Shown: positions 52,288 through 61,102, numbered from the stretch's first letter. The stretch: 64,000 nt of DNA from Falsirhodobacter sp051195255 (GCF_051195255.1 NZ_JBNJLK010000002.1:434001-498000), one strand, 5' to 3'. Notes: generated by a model not told the origin, from the letters alone. Program-made: numbers and translations.

Positions 52288-53252
52288 TGCGTGGCCTCCT
52301 GCAGCGGGCCGCGGTCGATGAATTGCGACATGTCCAGATCGCCCGTCAGAACACCCGCTTCCACCCATGTGTTGTGAACCTTCTGCAAGTCTGCGGCCAG
52401 CGCGTCGTTGACGGGGCGACGTTCATAGGCCGTCTGCTCCTCGAACATCGGTTCCACCACCTCGCGGTCCTGCTTGGTGAAGCGGGAATAGAACTCGAGG
52501 AACGAGTCGCGATTGACCTGAGACCAGGCATAGGCGCGGTCCATCCGGTCGACATAATCGGCGATGGCGGCGCGGCGAGCCGGGTCGGCCAGCGCCTCCT
52601 CTGTCACGGAGTAGACGGAGTATCCGCTGTTGATGCCCGCGCCGTCGGTCAGGATCCGCGCGTGCAGGATGCCGGTCGTGCGCGCAGTGTAGATGCCCCA
52701 GGTGCCCCAAGCGTCGATGCCGCCCGCCTGGAACGCGGCCGAGGCGTCTGTGGGGGCGAGAAAGGCCAGCGTCACCTCGGACGGATCGATCCCGGCCTGC
52801 TTCAGCGCGCCGAGAACAAGGTAATGCGACACGCTGCCCCGCGTGGTGGGCGAGATGGTCTTGCCGCGAAGGCCCTCCAGCGAGGTGATGTCGCTGTCCT
52901 CGGGCACGATGATCGAGGTGCCGCGCCCGCCGTTGTTGAAGGCGGCGGCGATCTTCACCTTCGACCCGCCCGCTATGGCGGCCACGGCCGGTGAGTCGGC
53001 CGAACTGCCCACATCGATCGCACCCGCCTTCAACGCCTCGTGCAGATTGACGGCGGCGGGATAGACCGACCATTCGATCGTGTAGGGCACGTCCTTCAGA
53101 AGGCCCGCAGCCTCCAGCCGGGCACGTTCGGCCCCCACCTGGTCGCCCACCCACAGTACCACATCCTGTGCCTGAAGCGGAAGGGCCATGACCGTGGTCG
53201 CCATCAGAACAAGGGCCGAAAAGCGACGAAGCGACAGGATGGACATTGGCAT
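52284..53252 (-). CDS. Sulfonate-type ABC transporter substrate-binding protein (SsuA-like)
   Basis: A 322-residue periplasmic receptor with a Sec signal peptide (about residues 1-28, ending LPLQAQD) and the SsuA/NMT1-type layout: GAIDVGSSADSPAVAAIAGG (about 76-95) and GGIDAWGTWGIYTA (about 170-183). First gene of the operon, so it probably lies behind the promoter. ATGs at 53252 and 53246 are both possible. Substrate may be an alkanesulfonate or taurine. Confidence 0.9.
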   Translation of the reverse strand: MPMSILSLRRFSALVLMATTVMALPLQAQDVVLWVGDQVGAERARLEAAGLLKDVPYTIEWSVYPAAVNLHEALKAGAIDVGSSADSPAVAAIAGGSKVKIAAAFNNGGRGTSIIVPEDSDITSLEGLRGKTISPTTRGSVSHYLVLGALKQAGIDPSEVTLAFLAPTDASAAFQAGGIDAWGTWGIYTARTTGILHARILTDGAGINSGYSVYSVTEEALADPARRAAIADYVDRMDRAYAWSQVNRDSFLEFYSRFTKQDREVVEPMFEEQTAYERRPVNDALAADLQKVHNTWVEAGVLTGDLDMSQFIDRGPLQEATQ

Positions 53253-54234
53253 GCAGATTCTCCTTGGTTCATCAACACGACCTTATCACTCGTGATTTAT
53301 GATGGCGTTCCAAAGGAGGGCGGCGTAGGGGAATGTAACTTCTGATTGATCCGTCGATGGGAGGAGAGCGCACTCGAGGGGGCACGCCTTTCCCCCTCCC
53401 CGGGCCCTTGCGGACTCTTTGTGCCGGCATCCGCAGATGTTCGTGGACATCCTGCTGTTCGGCACAATGATGGCCTTCTGCTGTGTGTGCGGGCGCCTTT
53501 AGATTTGGGCGTTGATGGCAAAGCTGTTCGTCCGGCTCCGCTTGACCAGCCCACGCCTGCGCGACGGAGGGACGATCAAGGGGGTAAGTCGCAGGCTACG
53601 GCGGGTAGGATCTCAGCGCTGCTTCAACGACAGCTTTGGGGCTTCATTGTTTTGGGCGGCACTTCTAGGGACCTCACCGATGAAGGCCGGACGCAGGTTT
53701 TCGGAGCACTGTTAGATTATCGTTCATCCGTTACGAGCCGAATGCAGGGCAGCATAACGATGACAGTGTCCTCAGGTTTGTATGAGCTGCCCAGATAAGT
53801 CAGTTATCCCGCGTGATCGCTTGCGCTGCATGTTTGATCATTGGCTCATTCGTCATCATCTGCAGGCGGGCAGTGGCAAATTTCACGAATGCGACAGCTC
53901 CTTCGCTTGCCTTCGGACCCAGCGGCTGAACGAAGAAAAGTCGGTTTGGCAACACTGGGACGAAGGGGCGCACCTCGATGTCGAGATCGACGCATTCCTG
54001 CACCAGCAGTCCGTGGAAGGGATCTGAGGCAAAAATGGTAGCTAAGTAGATCCAATATCCATGCGAAGCATGTGCCACCCGCTCCAACGATCATGGCCTC
54101 GACGTCAGGGCTAGCTATGAGGACGGGAGGCTTCTCATTGAGCGAATCTTACAATTTGTTTGGTGGGACTATCGGTGGGATGATCTGGTGAATGTCCAAT
54201 TTAAGCAATAAGGTCAGACGTTTGTCTTATATTA
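53253..54234. other. Gene-poor stretch between ssu-like operon and tRNA-Ser
   Basis: Nearly 1 kb with no supportable intact gene. The 150-codon frame at 53346-53798 (plus) has no recognisable motif. A possible LysR remnant lies at 53800-54130 on the minus strand. Composition is less GC-rich than the surrounding genes, consistent with decaying or transferred DNA. Confidence 0.5.
53800..54130 (-). pseudogene. Possible LysR effector-domain remnant
   Basis: On the minus strand one frame reads DVEAMIVGAG and, after a frame change, an adjacent frame continues VRPFVPVLPNRLFFVQPLGP and later AVAFVKFATARL. The order resembles the C-terminus of GcvA-like LysR regulators. There is no HTH part and frames are broken; the assignment is tentative. 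Confidence 0.3.
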
Positions 54235-54324
54235 TGGCGGAAGCGGTGGGATTCGAACCCACGGTAGGGTCTCCCCTACGCTGGTTTTCAAGACCAGAGC
54301 CTTAAACCACTCGGCCACACTTCC
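54235..54324 (-). tRNA. tRNA-Ser (anticodon UGA)
   Basis: Read on the minus strand, GGAAGTG pairs with CGCTTCC to close a 90-nt molecule with discriminator G and encoded CCA. The anticodon stem CTGGT/ACCAG frames CTTGAAA, anticodon UGA. A long class II variable arm (GTAGGGGAGACCCTAC) follows, and the T arm has TTCGAATCC. Confidence 0.95.
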
Positions 54325-54329
54325 ATGGT

Positions 54330-54357
54330 GCCGACGCATAGCAAACCGTGCGTCGGC
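54330..54357 (-). terminator. Hairpin between purC and tRNA-Ser
   Basis: GCCGACGCA (54330-54338) and TGCGTCGGC (54349-54357) form a perfect 9-bp stem, 8 bases after the purC stop and 5 bases before the tRNA 5' end. No T run follows, so it may be a weak terminator or a processing structure. Confidence 0.5.
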
Positions 54358-54365
54358 GGCAAGCC

Positions 54366-55340
54366 CTATTGGAAGAAGGGTTGCAGGTTGACGCGGACGC
54401 GGTCCAGCGGGGTGGTACCGGTCGTGTCGGGCACAAAGGCTTCGCCGGTGATCGTTTCAAACGCTTCCACATAGGCGGCGGCGGTGCGGGCGATCATCTC
54501 GGCCGGAATCTCGGGGATGGCATCCGCATAGGGGTCGCAGCGTTCGGCGACCCAGGCGCGGATCACGTCCTTGTCGAAGCTGTCGGGGCGGGTGCCGGCC
54601 TCGAACGCCTTGGCATAGCTGGCCGCGTGCCAGTAGCGGGAGCTGTCGGGGGTGTGGATCTCGTCCGCGAGCAGGATGCGGCCGTCGTCGTCCAGCCCGA
54701 ATTCGTATTTCGTGTCCACGAGGATCAGGCCGCGCTGGGAGGCGATGGTCTGGCCGCGCGCGAACAGGGCCAGCGCCATGGCCGACACCTCGTCCCATTG
54801 CGCCTGCGTCAGAAGGCCGCCCGCCACGATCGCGGCCTCGTCCAGCGGTTCATCATGGCCGCCGTCGAAGGCCTTGGACGTGGGGGTGATGATGGGGGCG
54901 GGCAGCGCCTCGTTGTCGCGCAGTCCGTCGGGCAGGGTGTGGCCATACATCTGGCGCACGCCCTTCTTGTAGAGCGTGAGGACCGAAGTGCCGGTGGTGC
55001 CCGCCAGATAGCCGCGCACCACGATCTCCACCGGCAGGATTTCCACCCGTTTGCCGATCACGACGTTCGGGTCGGGATAGGCGACCACATGGTTCGGCGC
55101 GATGTCGGCGGTCTGTTCGAACCACCAGCGGGCCATCTGCGTCAGGACCTGACCCTTCCACGGGATCGCCGTCAGGATGCGGTCGAAGGCCGAGATGCGG
55201 TCCGAGGAGATCAGGATCCGCTGTTCGCCCTCGCCCCTGTCCGGAAGGTCGTAACAATCGCGCACCTTGCCGAAATAGGGGTTCGGCAGTTCGGGGATGC
55301 GGGCTTCGGGAAGGACGCGGGTCAGGTCGAGTGCGGGCAT
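54366..55340 (-). CDS. purC: Phosphoribosylaminoimidazole-succinocarboxamide synthase PurC
   Basis: SAICAR synthetase of de novo purine synthesis, condensing CAIR with aspartate using ATP. The 324-residue product has KVRDCYDL near residue 25, SSDRISAFDRIL (about 45-56), VEIVVRGYLAGT (about 104-115) and the motif LLADEIHTPDSSRYW (about 225-239). It is somewhat longer than the 240-residue E. coli enzyme, as in the eukaryote-like/alphaproteobacterial longer type. AGGAGG lies seven bases before ATG 55340. purE and purK are 53 kb away in this window. Confidence 0.95.
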   Translation of the reverse strand: MPALDLTRVLPEARIPELPNPYFGKVRDCYDLPDRGEGEQRILISSDRISAFDRILTAIPWKGQVLTQMARWWFEQTADIAPNHVVAYPDPNVVIGKRVEILPVEIVVRGYLAGTTGTSVLTLYKKGVRQMYGHTLPDGLRDNEALPAPIITPTSKAFDGGHDEPLDEAAIVAGGLLTQAQWDEVSAMALALFARGQTIASQRGLILVDTKYEFGLDDDGRILLADEIHTPDSSRYWHAASYAKAFEAGTRPDSFDKDVIRAWVAERCDPYADAIPEIPAEMIARTAAAYVEAFETITGEAFVPDTTGTTPLDRVRVNLQPFFQ

Positions 55341-55389
55341 GGCGGGCCTCCTGTTGTCGCAGCCGTCATGGGCGGGCGAGGGGATGTTG

Positions 55390-55842
55390 TCAACGACGAC
55401 CCGCGAAGAAGGCGCGCAGAAGGGCGGCAGCCTCGCCCTCGCGCAGGCCGTCGTAGACTTCGGGCGCGTGGTGGCACTGGGGGTGGGAAAAGACCCGCGG
55501 CCCCTGCGCCACGCCACCGGATTTCGGATCGGGGGCCGCGTAATACAGCCGCCCGATCCGCGCGGCCGAAATGGCGGCCGCGCACATGGGGCAGGGTTCC
55601 AGGGTGACGTAAAGGTCGTGGCCGCCCAGGCGTTCGGATCCGGCCAGACGACACGCCTCGCGGATCACCAGCATCTCGGCATGGGCGGTGGGGTCGGAAA
55701 GCTCGCGCGTGCGGTTGCCGGCCTGCGCCACGATGCGGCCGTCCGGGGCCACGATCACCGCGCCCACCGGCACCTCGCCGCGCGCGGCGGCGGCGGCGGC
55801 CTCGTCCAGCGCGGTCTGCATGTGGCTGCGAAAGGGGCTCAT
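55390..55842 (-). CDS. tadA: tRNA-specific adenosine deaminase TadA
   Basis: Zinc deaminase making inosine at position 34 of tRNA-Arg(ACG). The 150-residue product has the catalytic HAE in TAHAEML (about residues 53-59) and the Cys pair PCPMC (about 83-87). It is divergent from the pseudouridine synthase gene with about 70 bp between and ends about 50 bp before purC begins. Confidence 0.93.
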   Translation of the reverse strand: MSPFRSHMQTALDEAAAAAARGEVPVGAVIVAPDGRIVAQAGNRTRELSDPTAHAEMLVIREACRLAGSERLGGHDLYVTLEPCPMCAAAISAARIGRLYYAAPDPKSGGVAQGPRVFSHPQCHHAPEVYDGLREGEAAALLRAFFAGRR

Positions 55843-55912
55843 GCGGATGTCATGCCGCCTTGTGCGCGGGCTTGTCCACCCATATCCTTCAGGGCCGAAA
55901 CGAAGGATTCCC

Positions 55913-56929
55913 ATGACCGAGCCCACTTCCCCCAGCGGCGAACGCATCGCCAAGGTTTTGTCCCGCGCCGGGGTCGCCTCGCGCCGCGAGGCGGAGCGGA
56001 TGATCGAGGCCGGTCTGGTGTCGGTGAACGGCAAGGTCATCGACAGCCCCGCGCTGAACGTGACGCCCAAGGACCGCGTCGTCGTGGACGGCAAGCCGCT
56101 GGAGGCGCCGGAGCCGGCCCGCCTGTGGCTGTATTACAAGCCCGAAGGTCTGGTGACGTCCGAAAGCGACGAGAAGGGCCGCCAGACGGTGTTCGAGTCG
56201 CTGCCCGAGGACATGCCGCGCGTGATGTCGGTGGGGCGGCTCGACCTCAACTCCGAAGGGTTGCTGCTGCTGACCAACGACGGCGGGCTGAAGCGGCGGC
56301 TGGAACTGCCCTCGACCGGCTGGCTGCGGAAATACCGCGTGCGCGTGAAGGGCAACCCGACCGATCCGCAGCTGGAACCGCTGCGCAAGGGCGTGGTGAT
56401 CGACGGAGAGCGTTTCCAGCCGATGGATGTGAAGCTGGACCGCCATCAGGGCGCGAACGCCTGGCTGACCGTCGGCCTGCGGGAAGGCAAGAACCGCGAG
56501 ATCCGCCGCGCGATGGAGTCGATCGGCGTGACCGTGAACCGCCTGATCCGCGTCAGCTACGGCCCCTTCCGCCTGAACGAGCTGAAGCCCGGCGAGGTGG
56601 AGGAGATCAAGCCGCGCGTGCTGAAGGACCAGCTGGGCCTGTCCGATCCGGTGGAGGAGGACGTGCCCGCGAAGAAGCCGCGCCGCGTGGTCACGCTGAA
56701 GAAGGATCGCGATACGGCCGTGAAGCCGGTGCGCAGCGGCACCCGCCGGGTTGAGGCGGAGACGGAAGACAAGCCGCGCCGCCCCCCGGCGAAGCCGGCG
56801 GGTGCGGGGCCGAAGACGTTCGGAACCGCCAAAAAGGGCGGCAAGTCCACCGCCTTCGGGTCGGACCCCACCAAGCGGGAGCCTAAGCCTTCCGGTCGTC
56901 GGGGCGGACCATCTCGAACACCTCGGTGA
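55913..56929 (+). CDS. RluB-type 23S rRNA pseudouridine synthase with basic C-terminal tail
   Basis: RsuA/RluB family enzyme of 338 residues. An S4 domain (KVLSRAGVASRREAERMI, residues about 13-30) is followed by the catalytic domain with VGRLDLNSEGLLLLTNDG (about 105-122) containing the active-site Asp, and GKNREIRR. From about residue 255 the protein carries a Lys/Arg/Pro/Gly-rich tail, a feature often seen in Rhodobacterales RluB proteins. The last 47 bases overlap the 3' end of the convergent flavin reductase gene. RluB (position 2605) is the best guess; RluE/F types are shorter. Confidence 0.88.
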   Translation: MTEPTSPSGERIAKVLSRAGVASRREAERMIEAGLVSVNGKVIDSPALNVTPKDRVVVDGKPLEAPEPARLWLYYKPEGLVTSESDEKGRQTVFESLPEDMPRVMSVGRLDLNSEGLLLLTNDGGLKRRLELPSTGWLRKYRVRVKGNPTDPQLEPLRKGVVIDGERFQPMDVKLDRHQGANAWLTVGLREGKNREIRRAMESIGVTVNRLIRVSYGPFRLNELKPGEVEEIKPRVLKDQLGLSDPVEEDVPAKKPRRVVTLKKDRDTAVKPVRSGTRRVEAETEDKPRRPPAKPAGAGPKTFGTAKKGGKSTAFGSDPTKREPKPSGRRGGPSRTPR

Positions 56930-57473
56930 CCGAGGCGTAATCGCGGTATCCCAGCCGCGACAAGGGGTGGAAGCGGGTGACGTCGAAGCGCCCGTCCACC
57001 ACGCAATCGTCGCGCATGTGGATGCCCGTCACCTCGCCCAGGATCAGCAGGTTGCCGTTGCCCCGCAGGGCCACGATCTCCGTCACCCGGCATTCGAGCG
57101 ATGCCGGCGCCTCGGCCACGCGGGGGCAGTCGATGGTGTCGCATTCGGCCTTCGCGATGCCGGCCGCCGTGAATTCGTCCGTGCCGCGCGGAAAGCTGGC
57201 CGAGGTCGCGTTCATCGCCGCCGCCAGATCGGTGGACACGATGTTGACGCAGAACACCCCCGATTCCCGAATTGCGTGGGCGCTGTCCTTGATGCCGGTA
57301 GAGGCGAACATCACCTGCGGCGGCACATAGGCGACCGCGTTGAAGAACGAATAGGGCGCAAGATTGTCCCCCGTCCCCGAGCGGGTGGAGATCCAGCCGA
57401 TGGGCCGCGGCGACACGATGGCGTTGAAGGGATTGTGCGGCAGGTTATGGCCGTCTTCGGGGCGGTAGAACAT
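56883..57473 (-). CDS. Flavin reductase-like / FMN-binding split-barrel protein
   Basis: A 196-residue member of the flavin_reduct family. NAIVSPRPIGWISTRSGTG (about residues 17-35), PPQVMFAS and the C-terminal FHPLSRLGYRDYA are typical of the DIM6/NTAB-type branch. It probably binds FMN and may serve as reductase for a monooxygenase or act on its own substrate; partner unknown. Its 3' end overlaps the RluB tail in antisense. Confidence 0.85.
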   Translation of the reverse strand: MFYRPEDGHNLPHNPFNAIVSPRPIGWISTRSGTGDNLAPYSFFNAVAYVPPQVMFASTGIKDSAHAIRESGVFCVNIVSTDLAAAMNATSASFPRGTDEFTAAGIAKAECDTIDCPRVAEAPASLECRVTEIVALRGNGNLLILGEVTGIHMRDDCVVDGRFDVTRFHPLSRLGYRDYASVTEVFEMVRPDDRKA

Positions 57474-57544
57474 GGCAACTCCTTGAAGGTTTGCAGGGAA
57501 TGTGCACCCGTGCTAGGCGCATTTCCAGTCACGATGGGGAACCG

Positions 57545-58036
57545 ATGTATCAGCTGGAGCAGGAACAACCCGCCGACTGGTGGGAGGTCGAGGCGCTCTA
57601 TGACCTGTGTTTCGCGCCGGGACGCACGGCCCTGTCGTCCTATCGGTTGCGGGACGGGGTGCCGCCGGTGGCCGCGCTGTGCGCCGTGCTGCGCGATCCG
57701 GGTGGCCCCATCGCGGCCGTGATCCGCTACTGGCCGGCCGAGATCGACGGCCATGACGTTCTTCTTCTGGGCCCCGTCGCCGTGCACCCCACCCGGCAGG
57801 GGGAGGGCCTGGGCGCGCTGCTGATCACCGAAACGCTGGCCGAGGCGCGGATCCTTGGCTGGGAACGCGTGATGCTGGTGGGGGACGAACCCTATTATCG
57901 CCGCTTTGGTTTTCGCAAGCTGGACCACGTGGTGATGCCGCCCCCCACCAACCCCGACCGCGTGCTGGGCGTGGCGCTGGTGGCCGGCGCCTGGAACGGC
58001 GTGGCGGGCGAAGTGACAAAGGCGCGGGGCGCCTGA
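57545..58036 (+). CDS. GNAT-family N-acetyltransferase
   Basis: A 163-residue YhbS-like acetyltransferase. The acetyl-CoA loop is LGPVAVHPTRQGEGLGALL (about residues 76-94), where R/Q-x-x-G-x-G/A appears as RQGEGLG, and the C-terminal YYRRFGF is the conserved end of this branch. Substrate unknown. Head-to-head with the flavin reductase gene. Confidence 0.88.
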   Translation: MYQLEQEQPADWWEVEALYDLCFAPGRTALSSYRLRDGVPPVAALCAVLRDPGGPIAAVIRYWPAEIDGHDVLLLGPVAVHPTRQGEGLGALLITETLAEARILGWERVMLVGDEPYYRRFGFRKLDHVVMPPPTNPDRVLGVALVAGAWNGVAGEVTKARGA

Positions 58037-58115
58037 TCGGCGCATTTCGCCCGGTGGCCCTTGGCGTGGGGGTCACCCTCGGCTACGTTTGAAGAACAAA
58101 CACAACGAGGCACAT

Positions 58116-58199
58116 ATGTCCGGCGAGGGCTTCGCTAAACTTGCATTCCTGCTTCTGATGGGGCTGATGCTTTTCGTATCCTGCGGCGGTGGCGCATGA
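58116..58199 (+). CDS. Small 27-residue membrane peptide/possible lipoprotein
   Basis: A short open frame with ACGAGG eight bases before its ATG. One hydrophobic segment (residues about 8-22, LAFLLLMGLMLFVS) is followed by a cysteine in VSCGGG, a lipobox-like end. Its stop overlaps the XpaC gene start (ATGA), which is strong positional evidence of translation. No known family is recognised. Confidence 0.55.
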   Translation: MSGEGFAKLAFLLLMGLMLFVSCGGGA

Positions 58200-59011
58200 T
58201 CGCACGCCGGCATCCCTTCGACGGGCGGCGGCGCCTGCGCGGCAGCAGCCGGGCGCGGATGATGCTGCTTCCGGCGGCGTTGTTTTTCCTGACGGGCTTC
58301 TTCGGCGACGCCGCGCATCTGCTGACCTTCTGGGCGGCGGGGCTGCTGATCATCGCGTCCTCGTGGCTGACGCGGGAAGGGCTGCGCGCGGGGTTGGCCT
58401 ATGACACGCGCACCATCGCCCGCCGTCCCGCCCTTCCGCGCAAGCTGATGGCGGCAGGGGCGACGGGTCTGGGCCTTGCGGTCGGAACGGTGCAGCAGGG
58501 GCCGGTTCTGGCGCTTCTGATGGGGGTGGCGGGTGCGGCGCTGCACGTGGCCAGCTTCGGCGTCGATCCCCTGCGCGACAAGGGGGAAGGGCTCGACGCG
58601 TCCCGCGTGGCGCGCGCCGTGGACGAGGCGGAAAGCTACCTGAACGAAATCACCACCCGGATCGAGGCGCTGGGTGATCCCGCGCTGTCGGGCCGCGTGG
58701 CGGGCTTTGTCGCCACAGCGCGCGGCCTGTTCCGCCGGGTGGAGGATGATCCCCGCGATCTGCCCGGCGCACGGCGTTACCTGGGCGTCTATCTGATGGG
58801 CGCGCGGGACGCGACGGTGGCCTTTGCCGACCTGTCGGCACAACGCGCCGACGGGGACGCGCGCCGCGACTATGTCGCGCTGCTGTCGGACCTTGAAACC
58901 GACTTCGCAAACCGTACGTCCGTCCTGTTGCAGAACGACCGTGCGGATCTGGACCTGGAAATCTCGGTCCTGCGCGACAGGCTGACGCGGGAAGAAAGAG
59001 GAAGAGCATGA
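58196..59011 (+). CDS. XpaC-like (5-bromo-4-chloroindolyl phosphate hydrolysis) membrane protein
   Basis: A 271-residue protein with N-terminal hydrophobic segments (about residues 22-55 and 80-110) and a soluble helical half. XpaC-family proteins often pair with TelA, as here, where the next gene starts four bases before this stop. Biochemical function of the family is undefined; a membrane partner of TelA is the usual suggestion. Confidence 0.75.
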   Translation: MIARRHPFDGRRRLRGSSRARMMLLPAALFFLTGFFGDAAHLLTFWAAGLLIIASSWLTREGLRAGLAYDTRTIARRPALPRKLMAAGATGLGLAVGTVQQGPVLALLMGVAGAALHVASFGVDPLRDKGEGLDASRVARAVDEAESYLNEITTRIEALGDPALSGRVAGFVATARGLFRRVEDDPRDLPGARRYLGVYLMGARDATVAFADLSAQRADGDARRDYVALLSDLETDFANRTSVLLQNDRADLDLEISVLRDRLTREERGRA

Positions 59012-60156
59012 ACACCGACGCCACGGCCCCTTCGGACGAAATCGAGGCGCTTTCCCCCACCACCGCTTTGCCCAACGATTCCGAAAGCCCGCTGACGCTG
59101 GACACCGCCACACCGGAACAGGCGGAGGTCATCCGCGCCCGCATGGCCGAACTGGATCTGAACCGGACCGAATCGATCATCCGCTTCGGCGCCGGCGCGC
59201 AGTCCGGCCTGCAGGAGATCAGCGCCAAGATGCTGGAGGATGTCCGCAACAAGGAGGTCGGTCCGGCGGGCGACAGCCTGCGCGACATGATCACCACGAT
59301 CCGCGGCTTTTCCGTGTCCGAACTGGACGTGCGGCGCGAGCCCACCTTCTGGGAGCGTGTGACCCGCCGCGCCACGCCCTTTGCCACCTTCGTCGCCCGC
59401 TACGACCGCGTGGGCAGCCAGATCGACAGCATCACGGATGCCCTTCTGAAGCACGAACATGGGCTGCTGAAGGACATCAAGGCGCTGGACATGCTGTATG
59501 ACCGGACGCTGGACTTCTATCGCGAGCTGGCGATCTACATCGCGGCGGGCGAGGCGAAGATCGCCGAACTGGACCGCGATATCATCCCCGCGCGCGAGGC
59601 GGCGATGACCGACCTTGCGGCCTCCGAAAAGAACATCGCGGCACAGGCCATCCGCGACCTGCGCGCCGCGCGGGACGATCTGGACCGGCGCGTGCACGAC
59701 CTGAAGCTGACGCGGCAGGTGACGATGCAGTCTCTGCCGTCGATCCGGCTCGTGCAGGAGAATGACAAGAGCCTGGTGACCAAGATCAACTCCGTCCTCG
59801 TGAACACGGTGCCGCTGTGGGAAACGCAGCTGGCGCAGGCCGTGGCCGTTCAGCGCGGGCGCGAGGCGGCGGGGGCCATCAAGGACGCGACCGACCTCAC
59901 GAACGAGCTGCTGACGTCGAACGCCACCCAGTTGCGCGAAGCCAACCGCGAGATCCGCACCCAGACGGAGCGGGGGGTCTTCGATGTGGAGGCGGTGCGT
60001 CATGCGAATGGCGAGCTGATCACCACGATCAACGAAAGCCTGACCATCGCCGAGGAGGCGAAGGCGCGGCGCGCGACGGCCGAGGAAAGCCTGCGTCGCA
60101 TGGAAGTGGAACTGCGTGAAGCACTGGCGGCCGCAAAGGCCCGCCCGAAGGGATAG
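59008..60156 (+). CDS. TelA-family toxic anion resistance protein
   Basis: A 382-residue soluble, largely alpha-helical protein. EPTFWERVTRRATPF (about residues 110-124), QIDSITDALLKHEHGLLKDI (about 137-156) and NTVPLWETQLAQAVAVQ (about 266-282) are TelA family landmarks. Linked to tellurite or membrane-antimicrobial stress in other bacteria, but no tellurite genes flank it. Coupled to XpaC by a 4-bp overlap. Confidence 0.93.
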   Translation: MNTDATAPSDEIEALSPTTALPNDSESPLTLDTATPEQAEVIRARMAELDLNRTESIIRFGAGAQSGLQEISAKMLEDVRNKEVGPAGDSLRDMITTIRGFSVSELDVRREPTFWERVTRRATPFATFVARYDRVGSQIDSITDALLKHEHGLLKDIKALDMLYDRTLDFYRELAIYIAAGEAKIAELDRDIIPAREAAMTDLAASEKNIAAQAIRDLRAARDDLDRRVHDLKLTRQVTMQSLPSIRLVQENDKSLVTKINSVLVNTVPLWETQLAQAVAVQRGREAAGAIKDATDLTNELLTSNATQLREANREIRTQTERGVFDVEAVRHANGELITTINESLTIAEEAKARRATAEESLRRMEVELREALAAAKARPKG

Positions 60157-60160
60157 AACC

Positions 60161-61102
60161 ATGCACGTTCGGGCGCGGAGTGTTGGACTGCTGTGCCTGC
60201 TGCTGGCCGCCTGCGCCGAGCCGCCGGCGCCGGCCCCGGTGCCGGTCGAACCTGTCCATCCGAAGGCGCGCCCGGCGGATCTGGTGCCGCCGCCGCCCTC
60301 TGCCGCCTCGGTCGCGCTGAGCGGGTATTACGCGGGCGTGCAGAAAAGCTTGCTGGCCCAGGGGCTGCTGCGAACGGATGGAGGAGGCCCCGACACGCCC
60401 TGGGATGACCGAATCCTTGCCGACAACTTCCTCCGGATCGCTTTCCGCGACGAATACCGTCGGGGGGCCGAGGGCTTCACCGCCGGGGAAACCCCGACCA
60501 CGATGCGGCGCTGGCAAAAGCCGGTGCGGGTAGGCCTGATCTTCGGCCCCTCGGTGCCGGCCGCGGACCGGGCGCTGGAACGGGCGCGCATCGGATCCTA
60601 TCTGGCCCGCCTGCAAACCCTGACCGGCCACTCCATCGCGCTGGCGGATCATGAGGTCAACTTCAACATCTTCATCGTGAACGAGGATGAACGCCGCGCC
60701 ATGGGCCCCGTGATCGCGCAGGCCGCGCCCAATCTGTCTCCGGCCGAGGTGGCGGCAGTGCAGAACCTGCCCAAGGAAACCTACTGCCTTGTCTATGCCA
60801 CGACGGACAGGACCGGGGCCTACAGCAGCGCCTTCGCCCTGATCCGTGAGGAACATCCCACCTTGCTGAGCCTGGCCTGCCTGCACGAGGAGATCTCCCA
60901 AGGGCTTGGGCTGCAGAACGACAGCCCGCAGGCGCGCCCTTCGATCTTCAATGATGACGAGGAGTTTGCCTTGCTGACCGACATGGACCAGCAGATGCTG
61001 GGGATGCTGTATGATCCGCGCCTGTCCCCCGGCATGACCGAGGAGCAGGCGCGTCCCATCGTGCAGGTGCTGGCCGCCGAGCGGATCGGCGGAGGGGCCT
61101 AG
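60161..61102 (+). CDS. DUF2927 lipoprotein
   Basis: A 313-residue protein with a lipoprotein signal (LLCLLLAACAE, Cys about 18) and a proline-rich linker, then a DUF2927 domain: FNIFIVNEDERRA (about 168-180) and LACLHEEISQGLGLQND (about 245-261). The HEEISQGLGL block resembles a zinc-protease HExxH-like site but lacks the second histidine at the right spacing, so protease activity is doubtful. Starts four bases after the TelA stop and overlaps the next convergent gene by four bases. Confidence 0.82.
   Translation: MHVRARSVGLLCLLLAACAEPPAPAPVPVEPVHPKARPADLVPPPPSAASVALSGYYAGVQKSLLAQGLLRTDGGGPDTPWDDRILADNFLRIAFRDEYRRGAEGFTAGETPTTMRRWQKPVRVGLIFGPSVPAADRALERARIGSYLARLQTLTGHSIALADHEVNFNIFIVNEDERRAMGPVIAQAAPNLSPAEVAAVQNLPKETYCLVYATTDRTGAYSSAFALIREEHPTLLSLACLHEEISQGLGLQNDSPQARPSIFNDDEEFALLTDMDQQMLGMLYDPRLSPGMTEEQARPIVQVLAAERIGGGA

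Noticed and set aside
60886..60936. HExxH zinc-protease site in the DUF2927 protein
   Set aside because: The block reads HEEISQG, with no second histidine at the position required for HExxH.
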